Shown here piece after piece: positions 1 to 7,462 of a stretch of 64,000 bases of DNA. Source of the DNA: Ramlibacter tataouinensis (lineage in GTDB: Bacteria > Pseudomonadota > Gammaproteobacteria > Burkholderiales > Burkholderiaceae_C). Below the pieces are notes generated by a model that worked only from the letters and a program-made list of their open reading frames with translations, was not told where the DNA came from and made no database searches. The stretch's first letter is position 1, and the number at the start of each line of letters is the position of its first letter. Both the position numbers and the translations under genes were made by a program. The stretch spans positions 2,877,001 to 2,941,000 of the forward strand of contig NZ_CP010951.1 of the NCBI RefSeq assembly GCF_001580455.1, written 5' to 3'.

Positions 1-359
1 TCAACGAGTTCGAGCGCTTGCTTTCGCAGACGGGCACGATCGTCCTCAAGTTCATGCTGCACATTTCGAAGGACGAGCAGCGCAAGCGATTGCAGGCGCG
101 GCTGGACGACCCGACGAAGCGCTACAAATTCCAGAGAGACGACCTGAAGGTGCGCAAGCAGTGGGACCTGTACCAGGTCGCTTACGAACACGCGATCGCG
201 GCGACAGGGACGCCCTGGGCACCCTGGACCATCGTTCCGGCGGATTCCAAGACGCACCGCAACCTGATGATCGCGCTGGTCCTCCAAGAGACGCTCAATG
301 GTCTCGGGCTGCGCTACCCCGACGACGACCCCACACTCAAGTCGCTGAAGATCCGCTAG
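1..359 (+). CDS. Polyphosphate kinase 2 family protein, C-terminal part (truncated by window)
   Basis: The frame is open from the left edge, and about 118 C-terminal residues are present. The sequence reads like the end of a PPK2-family polyphosphate:nucleotide phosphotransferase. It has the stretch FMLHISKDEQRKRLQARLDD, then KFQRDDLKVRKQWDLY and a WTIVPADSKTHRNLM block, all typical of the lid and C-terminal helices of PPK2. Family members move phosphate between polyphosphate and ADP/GDP or AMP. The Walker motifs lie upstream of the window, so the subclass cannot be told. The TAG stop at 357-359 is also the first three bases of a 165-bp palindromic repeat, so that repeat abuts or supplies the end of this gene. 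Confidence 0.85.
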   Translation, partial: NEFERLLSQTGTIVLKFMLHISKDEQRKRLQARLDDPTKRYKFQRDDLKVRKQWDLYQVAYEHAIAATGTPWAPWTIVPADSKTHRNLMIALVLQETLNGLGLRYPDDDPTLKSLKIR

Positions 360-521
360 TGTCCTGTCCCGTAAGTACGTGCACAAAGTGAAGTCGATGG
401 ATTTCGGGTCAGGGCAAAGCGCAAACCGCAGCGATACCCGTAGGTATCGCGAGGATTTGCAACGCAGCCATGGCCCGAAAGACGCGATTTCATGTGCATG
501 TATTTGCGGGGCAGGGCACTA
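357..521. repeat. 165-bp imperfect palindrome, MITE-like or large hairpin repeat
   Basis: The two ends are inverted repeats. The left 28 bases (357-384) and the reverse complement of the right 28 bases (494-521) agree at 23 positions, starting TAGTG and ending TGCAC. The five differences are C/T or A/G changes, so an RNA copied from the + strand would form G.U pairs at each. The centre is a perfect 8-bp stem, GCGATACC (431-438) and GGTATCGC (443-450), with a CGTA loop. A second conserved arm block, TTTCGGG, sits between. The whole unit is symmetric around position 439-440. No protein is encoded. I infer a non-autonomous mobile or dispersed repeat; it is the only copy in the window. Confidence 0.7.
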
Positions 522-544
522 ACCGGCGTTCAGCCGTCTTCCTG

Positions 545-2260
545 TCATTCCGCAAGTCCTGCCTTGCGCAGTCCTTCGTAGAAGCGCTCCCGCTGGGCCA
601 GGAACACCGGCTCGATCGAAAGCTCGGTGGCCTTGAGTTCATGGATGGTGTGCAGGGGGATGCGTTCCATGTAGCGGGCCAGGTTCTCGCGGGCCTTGCC
701 GTCCCGGCCGTGCAAGCCGTCGATGGCCGCCATCCACATATAGGGGAACCCCACGCGCGGATTCCTGGCGGCAGTCTTTTCCATCATGGCGTAGGCGTCC
801 TCATCCCGTCCCAGGTGAAAGAGCGCCATGCCGCCGGCGAACAGGGGTTGCCATTGCTTCACGTCCTTGGGGCTCAGACGCAGGGCCCACTGGACGTGAT
901 CCATGGCCTCGGCCGGGCGACCGAGTTCGACCTTGACGTAAGCCATGCGGGCGTGGGCATAGACAAAGCTGGGATCCAGCGCCGTGCATTGCTCGAAAGC
1001 TTGCAGCGCCTCGCGCAGCCGCCCGCGCAGGCGCAACACCTGGCCATGGGCGAAATGGGCGTTGGGGTTGGTGAGGTCGGCGGCCAGGGCCTTCGCCGCC
1101 GCCTCCTCGGCTGCTCTCAGCTTGTCCTCGGGTGCGGCGACCAGGCGCGACAGGATGGCGCCGGACAAGGCGATGCTGCGGCCGGCCCAAGCCGAGGCCG
1201 ACCCCTGTCCCGCCCGCAGCGCCTTGTCGAACTCGGCGATCGCGGCCTCGAGATCCGCCAACGAGCCCGCGCCACGCATCAGCGAATAGCCCCGCATGGT
1301 GTGCTCGATGGCTTCATGGGGCTCATCCGGGCTGGCCGCCCGGAGCGCCACGGCGTCGGCGATGCCGGTCAACAGGGCGCGGCCCATGCGCGGGCCCATC
1401 TCGGCTCGCCAGTTCCAGGGCTTGCCGTCGCCGTAGTCGGCCGACTCGGCCCACAGTACCGCCCCGCTTTCCGCCGAGGTCAGGCGAGCCTGGATGCGCA
1501 CGGCGTCGCCTGTGCGCTGCACCCCGCCGGTCACGACGTACAGCGCCCCCAGTTCGCGCCCGGCCTGTTGCGGGCTCGCTTGCGCGCCCGCGTAGGCGCG
1601 CACGGAGTCCTGGGCGATCACCAGGGTGTCGGCCAGCCGCGAGAGCTCGGCAATCACATCGGCGGTGATGCCGTCGGCGAAGAAGTCCTGGGTGGGATCA
1701 CCGCTGAGGTTCCCAAAGGGGAGGACCGCGATTGAAATCTTTCCCGCGCGCGCCGCCTGCGCGGCAGGGCGGGGGGCCTCGTTCCACCACCAGGCGCCGG
1801 CCAGCACGGCGCACAAGGACAGCACCACCGCGGCGGCAACCCAGCCGGCGAGACGCCTGCTGGACTGGGGAGGGATGCCGGCTCCGGACAACGCCGCGCC
1901 CGCGGGGCCCACTGGCGCAGGCAGGGGCAAGGGAAGCGCATCCAGCATGTAGCCGCGCCGGGGAACCGTGCGGATCCTTGTCTGCGCGTCATCACCCAGG
2001 ACGCTGCGCAACTCGCCGATGCACTGCACCAGGGAATCGTCGGTGACCACCACGTCCGGCCAAACGGCGTCGAACAGGGCCTGCTTGGCTACGAGGCGGC
2101 CGGGTTGCCGGGCCAGGCAGAGCAGCACCTGGAAGGTTTTGGGCCGCAGGGCGGTGGCCCTGCCGTCGACCCGCAGTTCGCCTCGATCCAGGTCAAGCTC
2201 GAAGCCCGGAAAGCTGATGACACCCGCCGCATCGTCTTTCGGCGCAATTTCGGCACTCAA
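545..2260 (-). CDS. wHTH transcriptional regulator with TM segment, TolB-like domain and TPR repeats (CadC-like layout)
   Basis: 571 aa. Residues about 17-108 are an OmpR/CadC-type winged helix, with the RPKTFQVLLCLARQPGRLV core, a DDSLVQCIGELRSVLGD recognition region and a VPRRGYML wing. A hydrophobic segment at about 137-158 is a likely single membrane span. It is followed by a FlgO/TolB-N-like domain (SIAVLPFGNLSGDPTQDFFADG) and by TPR-like helices from about 320 to 540 that end near the C-terminus. This layout is common in proteobacterial one-component regulators annotated as adenylate-cyclase-like or TPR regulators. The signal and targets are unknown. It is divergent from the small membrane-protein gene at 2343, with only 82 bp between them, so that gene is a natural candidate target. 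Confidence 0.85.
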   Translation of the reverse strand: MSAEIAPKDDAAGVISFPGFELDLDRGELRVDGRATALRPKTFQVLLCLARQPGRLVAKQALFDAVWPDVVVTDDSLVQCIGELRSVLGDDAQTRIRTVPRRGYMLDALPLPLPAPVGPAGAALSGAGIPPQSSRRLAGWVAAAVVLSLCAVLAGAWWWNEAPRPAAQAARAGKISIAVLPFGNLSGDPTQDFFADGITADVIAELSRLADTLVIAQDSVRAYAGAQASPQQAGRELGALYVVTGGVQRTGDAVRIQARLTSAESGAVLWAESADYGDGKPWNWRAEMGPRMGRALLTGIADAVALRAASPDEPHEAIEHTMRGYSLMRGAGSLADLEAAIAEFDKALRAGQGSASAWAGRSIALSGAILSRLVAAPEDKLRAAEEAAAKALAADLTNPNAHFAHGQVLRLRGRLREALQAFEQCTALDPSFVYAHARMAYVKVELGRPAEAMDHVQWALRLSPKDVKQWQPLFAGGMALFHLGRDEDAYAMMEKTAARNPRVGFPYMWMAAIDGLHGRDGKARENLARYMERIPLHTIHELKATELSIEPVFLAQRERFYEGLRKAGLAE

Positions 2261-2309
2261 TCGTCATCCTTTCGTGTGGTTCAGCCGCATTCGACCTAGC
2301 TTGGCAGTT

Positions 2310-2334
2310 CCTTTCACTTCACTTCACTTAAAGG
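2310..2334 (+). promoter_or_regulatory. Hairpin that covers the ribosome binding site, with a CACTT triple repeat as loop
   Basis: CCTTT (2310-2314) can pair with AAAGG (2330-2334). The AAAGG is the ribosome binding site of the gene starting at 2343, 8 nt before its ATG. The 15-nt loop is exactly three tandem CACTT units. Pairing would mask the binding site, and slippage in the CACTT units would change the loop. This is seen in the sequence only; a regulatory role is inference. Confidence 0.35.
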
Positions 2335-2342
2335 ACTGAACC

Positions 2343-2615
2343 ATGACAGCGAATCGGATTTCAGCACCTAAGCCGCAAGGTGGCAATCGTCGCGCGGATG
2401 CGGATCGGCGGATCAGGATGGCGCAGGCCGTGGTCTTCGTCGCTGCGATGGCCTTGTCGGTCGTGGCCGCACTGGCGCTGCCTTCCGTGTGGTTGTCCCA
2501 GGAACCGCCCCCCAGGCTGGCCGACACCGCGAAGGAAGCCGCCGGCATGTTGCCGGCCAGGGCGCTGGCCGGCGAGTTCGCCGTGCTCGACGGGACGCTC
2601 TCCGGCGGTCGGTAG
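2343..2615 (+). CDS. Small single-span membrane protein, unknown
   Basis: 90 aa. The start at ATG 2343 has AAAGGA 8 nt upstream. The N-terminal 25 residues are basic and Arg-rich. A hydrophobic stretch of about residues 27-50 (AQAVVFVAAMALSVVAALAL) is a likely membrane anchor, and a short Ala/Leu-rich C-terminal part follows. I do not recognise a family. It is divergent from the wHTH-TPR regulator at 545-2260 and convergent with the barrel gene at 2662, so it appears to be a single-gene unit. It may be a small envelope protein controlled by the neighbouring regulator. Confidence 0.5.
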   Translation: MTANRISAPKPQGGNRRADADRRIRMAQAVVFVAAMALSVVAALALPSVWLSQEPPPRLADTAKEAAGMLPARALAGEFAVLDGTLSGGR

Positions 2616-2661
2616 AGCCTGGATGGGGCGGCGCCGGGCAAGGCGCCGCGTCCGGCGAAGG

Positions 2662-3618
2662 TCAATACTCGAAGCCGAGGCTGACCGTCCATCCCTTCAC
2701 GTCGGATCCAAAGAGGTAGCTGGCGCCCAGCCGCACGCGCGTGGAGTCCAGGCGGGTGATGGAGAGCGGGGCCTCGACCCCGGCCCCTGCCTGCGCGATC
2801 GAGTTGAAACCCAGCGCTTTGCGGTTGTCCCCAAAGAAGCCGGCGTACCCGCCGAAAACGACCCAGTGAAGCGCGCGTTCGGCGAGCTGCATGCCGGTGG
2901 GCGCCACGTGCTCCGCCCGGATCGAGTAGACGCCCGCGGTTTCGTGGAACTTCAATACCGGGTCCGACTCGTCGAAGCTCGAAATCCATGACCAGGCCAG
3001 GTGACCGCGGACCTTGACGGTCCGCGCCGGCGTCGCCAGTTTCCATTCGAGCCCGAGGTTCGGCGTCACCAGCGATGCGTTGGTGCGCCAATTGAAGAGG
3101 ATGCGGTCCAGCAAGGGCTGCAGACTGGTGGCCGCACCCGAGTAGCGGGTGCGATTGTCGAGCTCGGCGGCGCTGAGGTCGAGCGCGGGCTCCAGCGTGA
3201 ATCCGCCTGCGAGCCGGATCTTGGCCACCAGGCCGCCGCTCAAGCTATAGGCCGACCACTTGCTGGAGATGCCCCCCGCATCGCCTGGCGGAGCATCCAC
3301 CGGGAAATCGTCTTTCACCTCCAGATAGCCCGCGGCGATCCTCCAGTAGAGGTCGGAGTCTCCCGACAGCGCGCGCCAGCGCGACTCGAAGGGTACACGC
3401 AGGACGTCGATCGTCGGCCGCGTGTCGCCACCCGTGAGCTCGTAGTGCGCCTCACTGATGTCCGGCGTGGCCGCCAGGTTCAGCAGTTGGGCATAGCCGG
3501 GACCCAGGCGCGCATTGGCGATGGTGCTGCGTACCGACTGCGCCGCGGCAGGCACCGCAAAGGCAATGGACAGGATGCCGAGGCAGGTGCTGCGGATCGC
3601 GGCGTTCATTGCCGGCAT
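2662..3618 (-). CDS. Solitary outer-membrane beta-barrel (autotransporter-like) protein
   Basis: 318 aa. The N-terminus carries a signal peptide (hydrophobic core LGILSIAFAVPAAA, cleavage after AQ at about residue 27). The rest alternates hydrophobic and polar residues in beta-strand fashion, with many Gly, Trp and Tyr residues, and ends in SLGFEY. A terminal aromatic preceded by alternating hydrophobics is the recognition signal for outer-membrane insertion. The content resembles the solitary outer-membrane autotransporter-like barrel family, which has no passenger domain. The function is unknown. It stands alone, with a 43-bp gap from the convergent 2343 gene and 119 bp from the next gene upstream. 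Confidence 0.65.
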   Translation of the reverse strand: MPAMNAAIRSTCLGILSIAFAVPAAAQSVRSTIANARLGPGYAQLLNLAATPDISEAHYELTGGDTRPTIDVLRVPFESRWRALSGDSDLYWRIAAGYLEVKDDFPVDAPPGDAGGISSKWSAYSLSGGLVAKIRLAGGFTLEPALDLSAAELDNRTRYSGAATSLQPLLDRILFNWRTNASLVTPNLGLEWKLATPARTVKVRGHLAWSWISSFDESDPVLKFHETAGVYSIRAEHVAPTGMQLAERALHWVVFGGYAGFFGDNRKALGFNSIAQAGAGVEAPLSITRLDSTRVRLGASYLFGSDVKGWTVSLGFEY

Positions 3619-3737
3619 GAGTCTGCCAGCTTGCGTTCATGGCGGCAATGGAGGTCATCGCCCCGGTAGAGAGCGGCAGGCCTTGCTTCGTCGGTTCAAG
3701 GCGCCGTCGGCGACTTCGCACAGCCGCCTGGCGGCCA

Positions 3738-3986
3738 CTACCGGCGAAGGCAGGCCTTGGTCGTGCACGAGGGGAATGTCGGGGGAATCGGGCGCGGCGG
3801 CACCGTCGGAGGCGTGGGCGCCGCGGCCGCCAGGTTCCTGACCGTCTGTTGCTGGCTTTCGTGCAGTTTCTTCAGCATCTGGCTGACCTGTTGCTGGACC
3901 TCTGCGCTGCTGGGTTCCGCAGCCAACGCGCTACCGAAGGCGAGGCCGAGGGCCATGACGATGGAAACTTTTCGGGCGAGCTTCAT
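3738..3986 (-). CDS. Small secreted protein with Gln-rich helix and Pro-rich tail
   Basis: 82 aa. The ATG at 3986 is preceded by CTGGAGATCGTC, which gives a GGAG binding site 7 nt away; longer in-frame starts lack this. Residues 1-22 are a signal peptide (MKLARKVSIVMALGLAFGSA, cut near LAA). A Gln/Lys-rich helix (about 25-52) and a Pro/Thr-rich tail with two cysteines (74 and 79) follow. No family was recognised. About 75 bases of its upstream region match the leader of the unrelated small secreted gene at 8348, which suggests common control, perhaps by the ECF sigma factor at 4856. Confidence 0.6.
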   Translation of the reverse strand: MKLARKVSIVMALGLAFGSALAAEPSSAEVQQQVSQMLKKLHESQQQTVRNLAAAAPTPPTVPPRPIPPTFPSCTTKACLRR

Positions 3987-4061
3987 GACGATCTCCAGGG
4001 TGTTGAGGCGTTGAGGGTGCCTTCCAGGCCATGGGTTGCGGCCAGCGCGGGATCGGTTCAA
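3987..4061 (-). promoter_or_regulatory. Leader module, copy 1, of the small secreted protein at 3738
   Basis: On the minus strand this begins TTGAACC (4055-4061) and has CCGCAACCCATGG 13 bases further on, then GGAAGGCA, a C/A/T-rich stretch and GGAGATC just before the ATG. The first 44 bases match the region upstream of the gene at 8348 at 35 positions, including the spacing between TTGAACC and CCGCAAC. A promoter for an alternative sigma factor plus a shared 5' leader is the simplest reading. This is inference. Confidence 0.5.
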
Positions 4062-4159
4062 AAAGAGCGCCGCTGCGCAGCGGCATCGGCCAACCATCGC
4101 GTACGCTGGTCGTCCGCTCGCGGATTCAAGCCACCGGGAGCCGCTTGGGAATCCGGATC

Positions 4160-4216
4160 CGTCCCCGGGGACGCTGCGTATTGGATGACGTCGTAGCCAC
4201 GACGCTGACCCATCCA
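4160..4216 (+). promoter_or_regulatory. Two dyads upstream of the ferritin-like gene
   Basis: CGTCCCCGGGGACG at 4160-4173 is a perfect 14-bp palindrome. Just downstream is a nested hairpin: TGGATG (4182-4187) pairs with CATCCA (4211-4216), and inside it GTCGT (4190-4194) pairs with ACGAC (4199-4203). It ends one base before the GGAG binding site. These could be an operator and a 5'-UTR hairpin. No regulator is assigned. Confidence 0.3.
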
Positions 4217-4226
4217 GGAGATCCAC

Positions 4227-4796
4227 ATGCAAGCCACCCTCGCTTCCCGTCGTTCCTTCATCGGCACCAGCGGCATGCTGTCGGCCGCCGCCGTCGTGCT
4301 GCTGGCCGGGCGCGACTCGCTCGCGCAAGGCATGAGCGCCGACCCCGCCAAGGACATCTCCATCCTCAACGCTGCCCTGACGCTGGAGCACGAGGCGATC
4401 AACGCCTACCAGCTCGGGGCCGCCAGCGGCCTGCTGCAAAAGCCCGTGATGGAGGTGGCGGTGCAGTTCCAGGGCCATCACAAGGCCCACCGCGACGCGC
4501 TCGCCGCCACCATCCAGAAGCTGGGCGGCCGGCCGGTGGAAGAGATGAAGCTGCAGGACTATGCGCAGGCGCTCAATGCGAGCCAGCTGCGCAACCAGGG
4601 CGACGTGCTGGCGTTGGCGGTCCGGCTGGAACTCGTTGCCGCCAACACCTACCTCAGCGTGATCCCCGCCTTCGGGCAGCGCGAGCTGGGACAGGTCGCG
4701 GGCCGGCTCGCGGCCGACGAGACCATGCACTACACCGTGCTGTTGAACACCCTGGGGCGGCCGCTGCCCACGTCGGCCCTGAGTTTCGGCGCGTGA
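4227..4796 (+). CDS. Ferritin-like domain protein, exported
   Basis: 189 aa. The N-terminus SRRSFIGTSG followed by a hydrophobic stretch is a Tat-type or twin-arginine-like export signal, with cleavage near AQG. The mature part is a four-helix ferritin-like domain (about 45-185). Helix motifs include ALTLEHEAINAYQLGAASGL, a QGHHKAHRD block and RLAADETMHYTVLLNTLGR, with Glu and His residues placed as in ferritin-like di-iron folds. The start at ATG 4227 has CCAGGAG upstream. It lies 59 bp before an ECF sigma/anti-sigma pair and may belong to the stress regulon of that pair. Metal binding and function are unproven. Confidence 0.75.
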   Translation: MQATLASRRSFIGTSGMLSAAAVVLLAGRDSLAQGMSADPAKDISILNAALTLEHEAINAYQLGAASGLLQKPVMEVAVQFQGHHKAHRDALAATIQKLGGRPVEEMKLQDYAQALNASQLRNQGDVLALAVRLELVAANTYLSVIPAFGQRELGQVAGRLAADETMHYTVLLNTLGRPLPTSALSFGA

Positions 4797-4855
4797 CCGG
4801 AGCCGCACGGCGCGGCGTGGAACGTGTCTAATGGCGGCACCACCGAACGACGAGC

Positions 4856-5452
4856 ATGGACGGCCGTGACTCCGAAGGGCGCCTGATCGCGCTGCTCCGC
4901 GTGATCGCCGAGGGCGACGTCAACGCGCAGCAGGCGCGCGAGGCCGCCTTCCGCGAGCTGTACGAGCGCACGTCCGCGCGCATGTACGGCCTTGCCTTGC
5001 GGGTCACGGGCGATCGCGATTCCGCCGAAGACGTGCTGCAGGACGCCTTCCTGTCCATCTGGCGCGTCGCCGATACCTACCGCGACGCGCTCAGCCCGCC
5101 GCTGGCATGGATGGGCGTGGTGGTGCGCAGCCGCGCGCTGGACTTGCTGCGGCGGCGTGCCGCCCAGCGCGCCGACCGGACCGTGGAGTTCGACGAGTCC
5201 GTGCACGACGCCGCCGGCGACGGCAACGCCACGCCGCTGGACCTCACCGAGTCGAGCGAGCAGGCCTGGGCGCTGCACGAGTGCCTGCGCAAGCTCGAAG
5301 CGCGGCAGCGCGAGGTGCTCAGCCTCGCGTACCTGCGCGACCTGAGCCATAGCGAGCTGGCGCGGCAGCTCAAGCTGCCCATCGGCACCGTCAAGAGCTG
5401 GATCCGCCGCGGCATCGACCAGCTGCGCGGCTGCATGGCGCACTACGCCTGA
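4856..5452 (+). CDS. ECF-type RNA polymerase sigma factor
   Basis: 198 aa, a normal length for the group. Region 2 shows FRELYERTSARMYGLALRVT and the DxAEDVLQDAFLSIWR signature. Region 4 shows EARQREVLSLAYLRDLSHSE and then LKLPIGTVKSWIRRGIDQLR, the -35-binding helix-turn-helix. This resembles the SigK/RskA-type pairs. The next gene, 11 bp downstream, is the cognate anti-sigma factor, so the pair is co-transcribed. Likely targets include the ferritin-like gene just upstream and perhaps the two small secreted genes with matching leaders at 3986 and 8348. The triggering stress is unknown. Confidence 0.92.
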   Translation: MDGRDSEGRLIALLRVIAEGDVNAQQAREAAFRELYERTSARMYGLALRVTGDRDSAEDVLQDAFLSIWRVADTYRDALSPPLAWMGVVVRSRALDLLRRRAAQRADRTVEFDESVHDAAGDGNATPLDLTESSEQAWALHECLRKLEARQREVLSLAYLRDLSHSELARQLKLPIGTVKSWIRRGIDQLRGCMAHYA

Positions 5453-5463
5453 GGAGCCGCCGC

Positions 5464-6273
5464 TTGGAACTGCTGCGACATCCCGAACTGGCCGATCGGC
5501 TGGCGGCCGCCCATGCCCTGGGAACCTTGCGCGGCGGTGCGCGGCGGCGCTTCGAGGCACTCGCCCGGCACGATCCGCGCCTGCGCGCGCTGGCCCTGAT
5601 CTGGCAGGAGCGAATTGCAGCCATGACCGAATTGCAGCCGCAGGAGGGACCGAGCGCCGAGGTCTGGAAGCGCATCCAGATCGAGCTGCGGCGCGAGCGG
5701 GCCATCGCGGCCGCCGGCGCGCCCGACGCGAAGGGCGGCGGATGGCTATCGCGCTGGGCGTGGCCGGGAGTCGCACTGGCCGGCGCGCTGGCCACGCTGG
5801 CGGCCGTTGCCATCAACCTGCAGCTCGGATCGCGCCTGCAGGAGCGGGAGGGCGCGCTGGCCCTGGCCCAGGCCGAGAGCGCGGCGGCGGTCCAGCAGAA
5901 CACGCAGCTGGTGTCCCAGCTCGGCGCCACCCCCCAGATCCGCTATGTGGCGGTGCTGCAGGATGACAGCGCCAAGCCGGCGGTGCTGGTCACCTTCGAC
6001 CTGCGCAGCAGCACGCTCACCTTGCGGCGGGTGGGCGACTTCCGCGAAGGCGCGGAACGCTCGCTGCAGCTGTGGGCCTTGCCGGCGAGCGGCGGGCCCC
6101 GTTCGCTCGGCGTGCTGGGCGAGGGTGGCGAGGTGCGCCTCACCGCCGAGGAACAGGCGGTTCGCGAAGTGCCGGCGCTGGCCATCAGCCTGGAGCCCAA
6201 GGGCGGAGTGCCCTCCGAGCGCGGACCGACCGGCCCCGTGCTGTTCAAGGGCGCGCTGCTGCCGACATCCTGA
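5464..6273 (+). CDS. Anti-sigma factor, RskA-like
   Basis: 269 aa from a TTG start at 5464, with GAGGAG just upstream. The cytoplasmic N-terminal helical part (1-95) includes HPELADRLAAAHALGTLRGG, like the anti-sigma domain of RskA-type proteins, and has no zinc-binding His-Cys motif. One membrane span lies at about residues 98-118. The C-terminal extracytoplasmic domain (150-265) has the LQLWALPASGGPRSLGVL and AISLEPKGGVPSERGPTGPVLFKG blocks typical of the RskA C-terminal domain. It should hold the sigma factor encoded immediately upstream until a periplasmic signal releases it, commonly by regulated proteolysis. Confidence 0.88.
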   Translation: MELLRHPELADRLAAAHALGTLRGGARRRFEALARHDPRLRALALIWQERIAAMTELQPQEGPSAEVWKRIQIELRRERAIAAAGAPDAKGGGWLSRWAWPGVALAGALATLAAVAINLQLGSRLQEREGALALAQAESAAAVQQNTQLVSQLGATPQIRYVAVLQDDSAKPAVLVTFDLRSSTLTLRRVGDFREGAERSLQLWALPASGGPRSLGVLGEGGEVRLTAEEQAVREVPALAISLEPKGGVPSERGPTGPVLFKGALLPTS

Positions 6274-6278
6274 CCGGA

Positions 6279-7310
6279 TCAGTGCCGCCGGAGCAGGCGG
6301 CTCGCGTCCACGCGCTGAACAGCCCGCGCCCGGAGCTGGCCGCAGCCGCCGTCGACATCCTGGCCCGCCGAGTGCCGCAGCTTGGTCAGGATGCCGCGGC
6401 GGTGCAGGCTGCGCGCGAGCGAGGCCGCACGTTCCCAGGAGGGGCGGTGGAAGTCGAGGCCTTCCACCTTGTTGAAGGGGATCATGTTCAGCACGCCGTA
6501 CCTGCCGGCCAGCAGGCGCACGATGCCATCGAGTTCGTCGTCACCATCGTTGACGCCTTCCAGCAGCGTCCACTGGTACTGGATCGGGTAGCCGGTCGCG
6601 CGCGCATAGGCGTCGCCGCGTTCCACCAGTTCCTCCGGCGTCATCTGCGGCGCGCGCGGCAACAGGCGTTCGCGCAGTTCGGCCTTGGTCGTGTGCAGGG
6701 AAAGCGCCAGCGCCGGCTTCACTTTCTGCTGCGGCAGGCGCTCGAAGACGCGCGGGTCGCCCACCGTCGACAGCACCAGGTTCTTGTGGCCGACGTTGCC
6801 GGCGGTGCCGAGCAGATCGATCGCTTCCAGCACGTTGTCCAGGTTGTGCGCCGGCTCGCCCATGCCCATGAACACGACTTTCTTCACCGGCCGGCGCCGG
6901 CGCGCCAATACCACCTGGGCGACCATCTCGGCGCTGCCGACCTGCCGCACCAGGCCGCTCTGGCCCGTCATGCAGAACAGGCAGCCGACGGCGCAGCCGA
7001 CCTGGGACGAAATGCACAGGCCGTCGCGCGGCAGCAGCACGCTTTCGACCATCTGGCCGTCGGCCAGGCCGACCAGCAGGCGCTCGGAGCCGTCCTCGCC
7101 GGGATGGATCGAGACGACCCGCGCCAGGCCGTCGAGCTCGGCCTCGATGGCTGGCAGCGCCTCGCGCAAGGCCTGCGGCAGGAAGTCCTCGACGCGCCGC
7201 TTGCCGCTGTCCTGCGGCAGGGCCTGGGACCACAGGCGCAGCACCCGGAACGCGTGGGACGGGCCGGCACCTGCCGCGTGCAGGCGGGATCGGAGATCGG
7301 AAATTCGCAT
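6279..7310 (-). CDS. Radical SAM RNA methyltransferase, RlmN-like paralogue
   Basis: 344 aa from the MRISDLRSRL start at 7310; a longer in-frame start at 7397 adds 29 residues that look non-conserved. The radical SAM cluster is C106-x3-C110-x2-C113 (QVGCAVGCLFCMTGQ). Also present are the GMGEPAHNLDNV glycine-rich SAM motif, the VLSTVGD and LALSLHTTK blocks of RlmN/Cfr enzymes, and DVDGGCGQL near the C-terminus, where RlmN keeps its methyl-carrying cysteine. RlmN makes 2-methyladenosine at A2503 of 23S rRNA and in some tRNAs. This copy lies outside the usual ndk-rlmN-pilF context, so it may be a second, divergent member with another RNA substrate. It is divergent from the hydrolase at 7463. 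Confidence 0.8.
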   Translation of the reverse strand: MRISDLRSRLHAAGAGPSHAFRVLRLWSQALPQDSGKRRVEDFLPQALREALPAIEAELDGLARVVSIHPGEDGSERLLVGLADGQMVESVLLPRDGLCISSQVGCAVGCLFCMTGQSGLVRQVGSAEMVAQVVLARRRRPVKKVVFMGMGEPAHNLDNVLEAIDLLGTAGNVGHKNLVLSTVGDPRVFERLPQQKVKPALALSLHTTKAELRERLLPRAPQMTPEELVERGDAYARATGYPIQYQWTLLEGVNDGDDELDGIVRLLAGRYGVLNMIPFNKVEGLDFHRPSWERAASLARSLHRRGILTKLRHSAGQDVDGGCGQLRARAVQRVDASRLLRRH

Positions 7311-7462
7311 GGCTCGGTGAAGGTCGTCCAGTGCACCGGACGGGGCGATTGTCCTCGTTCCGCAGCTCGTCGGGACACGCTCAGCCAGCGCAGGCACACG
7401 GGGCGGCGCCTATATTTGTACCAGTGGCGTGAAATTCGACGCGTTCGGAACCGGAGAAGCCA

